From positions 375,001-439,000 of the forward strand of contig JACVVK020000476.1 in assembly GCA_018292915.2 (NCBI GenBank): DNA of 64,000 nt. The letters run 5' to 3'. Within the stretch, counting starts at the first letter, position 1, and every line of letters starts with the position of its first letter. The notes below the pieces were generated by a model. It was not told the DNA's origin. It did no database searches and worked only from the letters and a program-made list of their open reading frames with translations. Positions 59,370 to 64,000 of this stretch are shown piece by piece. This DNA is from Batillaria attramentaria. Its lineage: Eukaryota > Mollusca > Gastropoda > Batillariidae. The position numbers and the translations under genes were made by a program.

Positions 59370-59478
59370 GAAAAGGCCAGCACAAATTAATATTAAAGCC
59401 GTGATTCGCCGACTGAACTCACGACCCAAACATTCCGGCAGTTCACCGAAAGCCCAACGCTCTACCATTCCGCTAGAC
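59370..59478 (-). mobile_element. SINE tRNA-like head fragment
   Basis: Counterpart of 29521 in the second 29.8 kb block. Confidence 0.55.
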
Positions 59479-59981
59479 CTAAGTGGTTTACAGACTACAG
59501 AACGTCAGTTGGCATACGGAGGTAGATCCATGGTAGACAAATACACAGTATGTATATGACATACAGTAAGCTGATGTACAAACCTTGCAGTTTTGGACAA
59601 CGGATTCGTCAGTTTGTGCAGCCGCTCAGCAGAAGACACACTCGTAGCATCCAGGGTAAAGGGGTCAGCGTCTGTTAACACAGCTCAGTGCTCGCGGACA
59701 AGTGGCTCGTGCATTCGCCGGTGTAACAGCAATGTACTCCACCTACAAAAAATCACTTCCCGACCAAATCAAGCAACCAACTCGGCAATAAACCAGCCAG
59801 CAAAAACAACTACAACACCACCACCACCACCATAACTTGACATCAACCACCCCGAAACTAAGAACTTGAAGAACGAGTATTGTCCCCCCCCCCCCCCCCC
59901 CCCCAACGAAAAAGAAGAAAAAAAAATCGTGTGCTACTGTCAAGCAAACACACGTTCTTTATTGACTTGAGATTCGGCGAA

Positions 59982-61439
59982 CCCTCACCCTAAAAATTTG
60001 AATGTCTCCTTTCCGCCCAAGTGCCAGGTCTCACCTCTAAAAGTTGGTAATTAACAAACAACAACAACAACAACAACAAAAACCCAACAAAAAACCGCTG
60101 TGTACACTGTGGCCGTCTTATCAGGCTACTTGGTAACCTTTTGAGACCGGGTCATACCCGGCCCCTATTTACTGATATTTTGTTTACAACGTTGCACTGC
60201 TGTACTCCCCTTTTGTTCTTACTCCCGCTGTCCCTCTAGCCACCCGTTCTACCCTTCCCCGGCCACCCCTGTTGTTCCCTGGCCTTTGTTCCCTGGCCAG
60301 CCCTGTTTCCTGCCCACCAGCCGCACACGCGCAGTGTTGCGTATCCGCGGTGGCGCGCGTGTCAATCAGTTGTGTTTGTTTGTGTCTGTTTAGTGTCAAG
60401 TATCCCCGTAGTCCCTTCACTTAGAATAATTCTCTAAACGGCAGTAGTTTCCTGACAGTTTGTACATTTTAATCATGTTTTGTTTTTAGCGCTGTTTTGT
60501 AGTTTAATGGGTGTATTTTGTGATTCTAACCACTTTTCAAATGCGTGGTATCTGTCTTTGCGCTACTTTATCGGCGATAGAAAATTGTCTGTGTTTTGAT
60601 GAGATCTTAAACTATTATAGTCTTAAAATACTTTTTCACGCTTTTTTAGGCGCACTTTGTTTGAAGTTTCTAGCTGTTATCTAACGCCCGCTGTGATTCG
60701 TTTTCCTTGTGTTAAGAAACACAAATTTCGCTGCGCCTGGCCCACGCGCTCTGCTTTTCGCTGTACTTGGGGCAGTGCTTTCTTTGTGGCCCGCGCTGGG
60801 TGCATAAGTAGCCTCGAGCTACGCCTCGATCACTACACAGTCGCCAGCCAGCCCTGCAGCGAGTCACTGCACGTGTCCACGAATTGTCGCTCTCCGCTCT
60901 GCCATTTGTACTGTTTTCCCGTAATAGGGGATTTGGTCTAGTGGTTAAGGCATCCGACTTCGGATCCTGAGCTGCCTGGTTCGAGTCCCCGGTGGGCAGG
61001 AATATGGTTGGATTTTTTCATACCATATCGAGTCAAATCCATGTGCAGACTCGTTTGCGGTGCCTGTCTCGCCTTCGTGTACACACGCACGCACAAATAT
61101 CAAGTGTGCACGCTAAAAATCCCACGTTCATCTTTCGAAGAAGAGTAGGCTGTGGCCGGTGGCGTGGTAAAACAGAAATACTGTCGCACGCACCAGAGTG
61201 AATAGCAGGGTGGAGGTTTGCACACAAAGTAGCGCCTAGCGGCAGCAGGCTTTCCCTGCTTCGTCCTCCAGCCTTGCGGCGCCTAGAGCATCTCATTAGA
61301 GATGGATACGTGCGCCGAGGAGAAGTCTCCCATACCATACCATACCATACCATACCATACCATAATAAAACTCATGTCATAGCGACCTCTGTGTTTGGTC
61401 TCCCTGCCTGCTGAATCGGACCCCTGACACCCGGTTACA
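59982..61439 (+). mobile_element. Insertion with LTR-like right end, containing a SINE
   Basis: Near-identical counterpart of 30142-31605. Confidence 0.5.
60927..61364 (+). mobile_element. tRNA-derived SINE with (CCATA)n tail
   Basis: Counterpart of 31092 with the short tail (61331-61364). Confidence 0.7.
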
Positions 61440-61785
61440 CTTTAATGTCACGAGATTCGGCGAGTGTGTAATAGTGTCAGGTGTCACGGTACACACGTAA
61501 CTTGTGACGGATACAGAGACCAACAGACACCACTAGACCAAGCAACACCCTATCCCGGGCGTAATGTCAGTTAGTTACCATTCAAGATGATCTCTCAGGC
61601 ACAAATGACACTGGGGCACTTCCAGCCTTAGGCGGTGTTGACCCGAATCACTGTATACGTACGTATGAAGCGCCCCAGGTCAATGAGGCTTAATCTTAGA
61701 TGGGAAGCTCGGCTCGCATGTTACACCGAGTCGAAAATTAGCGACATGAGCGAACGAACTAGGCAAACACATTTTCTTCTTTTCT

Positions 61786-61791
61786 TTTATT
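61786..61791 (-). terminator. Possible polyadenylation signal of the P450 gene at 62523
   Basis: AATAAA on the minus strand, same context as 3948. Confidence 0.35.
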
Positions 61792-61974
61792 ATGCAATAG
61801 GGTGCATACAGTAATGTTGTACCATGAACCGCAAAATACTTTCGAGCTTACACAAGTTTCAGCAGCACTGAACAGCTGCCGTATGATGATAGTAAAACAT
61901 AATAAACCCAAACCAACAACAACAACAAGCTATGCGTTTGTCAACTATGAGTGCTTAGTCCATTTACCTATGTA

Positions 61975-62267
61975 CTCCAGGGCCCGTGTGTAAAAGTCAA
62001 GGTTAGTTTAACCCACGGCTACAGGCCTCACCCAGACTAAATCAAAAGAAACCCCAAAACAAAATTAAATAAGAAGGGAAGCGAAAAAAGGAAGATCAAA
62101 AAAAAAAAAAAATCCTTCGATAACGGCTTAGGCACCTTGCTGGAATGGGCCCGCTTCTTGATAAAAACAAAAACAAAACTGTAACCCTAGAGCTAGTTTC
62201 GTTCGAGGTTAGACTCTAACCCAGGGCTAAAAGCCCTACCCTCGACTATTACATACGGGCCCTGGAG
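61975..62267. mobile_element. Foldback element in type A 3' flank
   Basis: Counterpart beside the P450 gene at 62523, with the GGGCCC right arm seen at 32147. Confidence 0.6.
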
Positions 62268-62522
62268 TCTTTCCGTGTGAAAATTACTCGTAGCCCATAC
62301 TACGGTGTCCAGACCTGTTTTAGTGTGAGTGGCTAGCCCATTGTGTACTCTTCTACCACGCTCACTAAACGTCATTGTCAAGGCACAGGTTTTTGAAAGA
62401 CCACTTGACAATGGGGTGCAGCCTATATATTCAAAACGTATTATTACATATATTCGATAAATGTTCAAACTGCTGTTATTTGTGGAACTCACTCATTCCC
62501 AAAATGCACAGGAAATGTCTGT

Positions 62523-64000
62523 TTACTGTCTTGGTATAGCTCGAAATGTGAAAGGCTTCGGGGTGTACGTAAACCCAAGGATTCCTTCCAAAGATGGCAG
62601 CTGCCCGTCTTCCGGTGGCAGAAAGCGGAAGTGCTGTATCATGGCGGCCAGATAGAGGAAGAGCTCCATGCGAGCCAAGGATTCGCCCAGACACACGCGG
62701 CGACCTGTAGAGAACGGGATAAACTTCTCATACCGGATCAGTTTACCGTCCGGACCGATGAACCTCTCAGGTCGGAATGTGTCAGGGTCTTCCCACACCT
62801 CAGGGTCGTGCAGAACGGAGTACAGGTTGGGAATCACCGTGGTTCCCTTCGGGATGGTATATCCGGCAAAGCTGACGTCACAGGATGTTGCGTGGGGGAT
62901 ACTTAGGGGGGTGACGGGTGCAATGCGGAGAACTTCCGTCGTCGTGGCTTCGAGGTACGTCATTTCCGGTCTGTCTTGCATTGTCGGTCTACGGTCGACG
63001 CCGACGACCTTCCTGATCTCCTGGTGACACTTCTCCTGGACGTCGGGATGATGTAGAAAGTAAGCGACGGCCCAACGCAGTGTGGTGGCGGACGTCTCGG
63101 ATCCTGCAATAAACAATTGAAGGATAACCATCGGCAGACTTTTCTCTGTGATGTAGGAGACTTTCTGGTCGGCCTCGTCCTGCCGAACTCGTCTCAAGTA
63201 GGCCGTGATGAAGTCGTCCGGAGGAATGGATCCGCCGTCCAGCTCCTGGATATGCCGAGTGATGATGGGCTGGATAAAGGTATCCAGCAAAAGGCGAATA
63301 CCCCGGACAATGTCGTGCGTCTTAAAAGGGTCGCCAGGAATATGCCGCACAAATGGAACGAGACCTGCAACAAGACTGGCCAGGCCAGCAACATTGGCGT
63401 CCATAGCCTTCATATATTCCTTGAATACTTGATCATCGTAGTCGAATCGCTTGCCGTAGAGAATGGAGCAGATGTTGTTGGACACACTGATCTGTGTCAA
63501 GTGAGTCATGTCAAAGGGCTGGGCGTCCTTGCTGGCGATTGTCCGGATGTACTCGGTGACTTCCTCTTGAATCTTCTCCGCCAGGAGGTTCTTTCCCATT
63601 CCAAACTCTCGCAGAATCTCCAGGGCAGCTTTTCTTACTGTCTTCCATTCTGCTCCTGATGCGTTTATACCTTTCTCGTCCGTTACGAGGAACACCAGCC
63701 CGAATTCAGGTCTATCTGAAAAGACGTCTGCTTGCTTGACAAGAGCTTCCTTGATGACCTTGTGACCGTTCAAGACGACCGTCAGCTGCTGGCCCATGTA
63801 CAGGCTGAAGATTTCCCCGTACTGACGCCGCCAGTTTCGGAACGTCGCCCGGGGATCTTTCCCCATCAGGTGCAAGTGACCGAGTAGTGGCAGAGCAAAA
63901 CCAGGGCCCGGGGGAAGGCGGGAAGATCGCCGGGGGTAGAGCCACAACAGCAGCGATAGCAACAGCACCACCCCGGTCAACAGTAGGGCGGTCGAGTCAA
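62523..64000 (-). CDS. Cytochrome P450 monooxygenase, CYP2-like, type A2 (open; 5' end beyond window)
   Basis: Open from the window edge to the stop at 62523. By comparison with the other copies the ATG lies 10 bases outside, so M-T-V and part of F4 are missing and the full protein would be 495 residues. All landmarks are present: LPPGPG hinge, WKTVR, AGSET, EVLR, FRPERF, FSTGRRVCLG. Type A2 differs from A1 by a one-residue loss in SRS1 (KGINASG), GGSIPPDDF near 261-268, APVTPLSIPHATSCDV in SRS5 and NLYSVLHD near 396-403. It is the intact counterpart of 32691-34175. Confidence 0.92.
   Translation of the reverse strand, partial: DSTALLLTGVVLLLSLLLWLYPRRSSRLPPGPGFALPLLGHLHLMGKDPRATFRNWRRQYGEIFSLYMGQQLTVVLNGHKVIKEALVKQADVFSDRPEFGLVFLVTDEKGINASGAEWKTVRKAALEILREFGMGKNLLAEKIQEEVTEYIRTIASKDAQPFDMTHLTQISVSNNICSILYGKRFDYDDQVFKEYMKAMDANVAGLASLVAGLVPFVRHIPGDPFKTHDIVRGIRLLLDTFIQPIITRHIQELDGGSIPPDDFITAYLRRVRQDEADQKVSYITEKSLPMVILQLFIAGSETSATTLRWAVAYFLHHPDVQEKCHQEIRKVVGVDRRPTMQDRPEMTYLEATTTEVLRIAPVTPLSIPHATSCDVSFAGYTIPKGTTVIPNLYSVLHDPEVWEDPDTFRPERFIGPDGKLIRYEKFIPFSTGRRVCLGESLARMELFLYLAAMIQHFRFLPPEDGQLPSLEGILGFTYTPKPFTFRAIPRQ

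Larger units (their letters stand above)
61440..62522. other. 3' flank of type A2 gene, no gene seen
   Basis: Equivalent to 31606-32690. Confidence 0.5.

Overview
This is a eukaryotic window, most probably from a mollusc and plausibly a marine gastropod. That call rests on a clan-2 cytochrome P450 cluster, tRNA-derived SINEs, a 5'-truncated non-LTR retrotransposon and abundant (CA)n, (CT)n and (AAC)n microsatellites. The species call is inference. I see no bacterial or viral genes, no rRNA and no CRISPR array.

The window is a tandem array of 14 cytochrome P450 (CYP2-like) copies, all on the minus strand and all uninterrupted by introns. Three paralogue types alternate. Type A copies are at 4700, 18804, 32691, 48634 and 62523. 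Type B copies are at 10205, 24334, 40024 and 54171. Type C copies are N-terminal fragments of 199 codons at 13823, 27690, 43650 and 57543. A full-length but broken copy at 101-1584 has a type C upstream flank. Three copies are complete and intact (4700-6190, 10205-11695, 48634-50124). The copy at 62523 is intact as far as the window edge, which cuts off its first 10 bases. Six full-length copies carry frameshifts. The products would be ER-anchored monooxygenases, and types A and B differ mainly in the expected substrate-recognition segments.

The array has nested levels of duplication. A gene plus flank is the monomer, an A-B-C triplet of about 14-15 kb is the next level, and a six-gene block of about 29.8 kb is repeated almost exactly (about 8.56-34.2 kb and 38.36-64.0 kb). 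Single-base indels cluster in particular copies, worst at 40024-41517, while nearly identical copies are clean. Unpolished or falsely duplicated assembly is therefore a serious alternative to real pseudogenes.

Intergenic DNA is mostly repeats. Each type C upstream region in the triplets carries (CA)n(CT)n, pieces of a minus-strand SINE, a C/A homopolymer run and a 1.46-1.48 kb insertion that contains a plus-strand SINE with a CCATA-repeat tail. Each type A 3' flank carries a roughly 290 bp foldback element. Type A upstream regions carry a 56 nt hairpin and a (CA)n tract. Type B upstream regions carry a compound AAC/AGC/CCA/CA microsatellite. The stretch from 34.9 to 38.4 kb differs from every other unit: it holds an inverted pair of 450 bp MITE-like elements, a TA-flanked palindrome, a LINE 3' end and two complete minus-strand SINEs.

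I found no undescribed gene system. The most interesting points are the intronless, recently amplified P450 array, the divergence focused on substrate-recognition sites, the mosaic first copy, the conserved truncated ORFs, and the question of whether the duplications and frameshifts are real.
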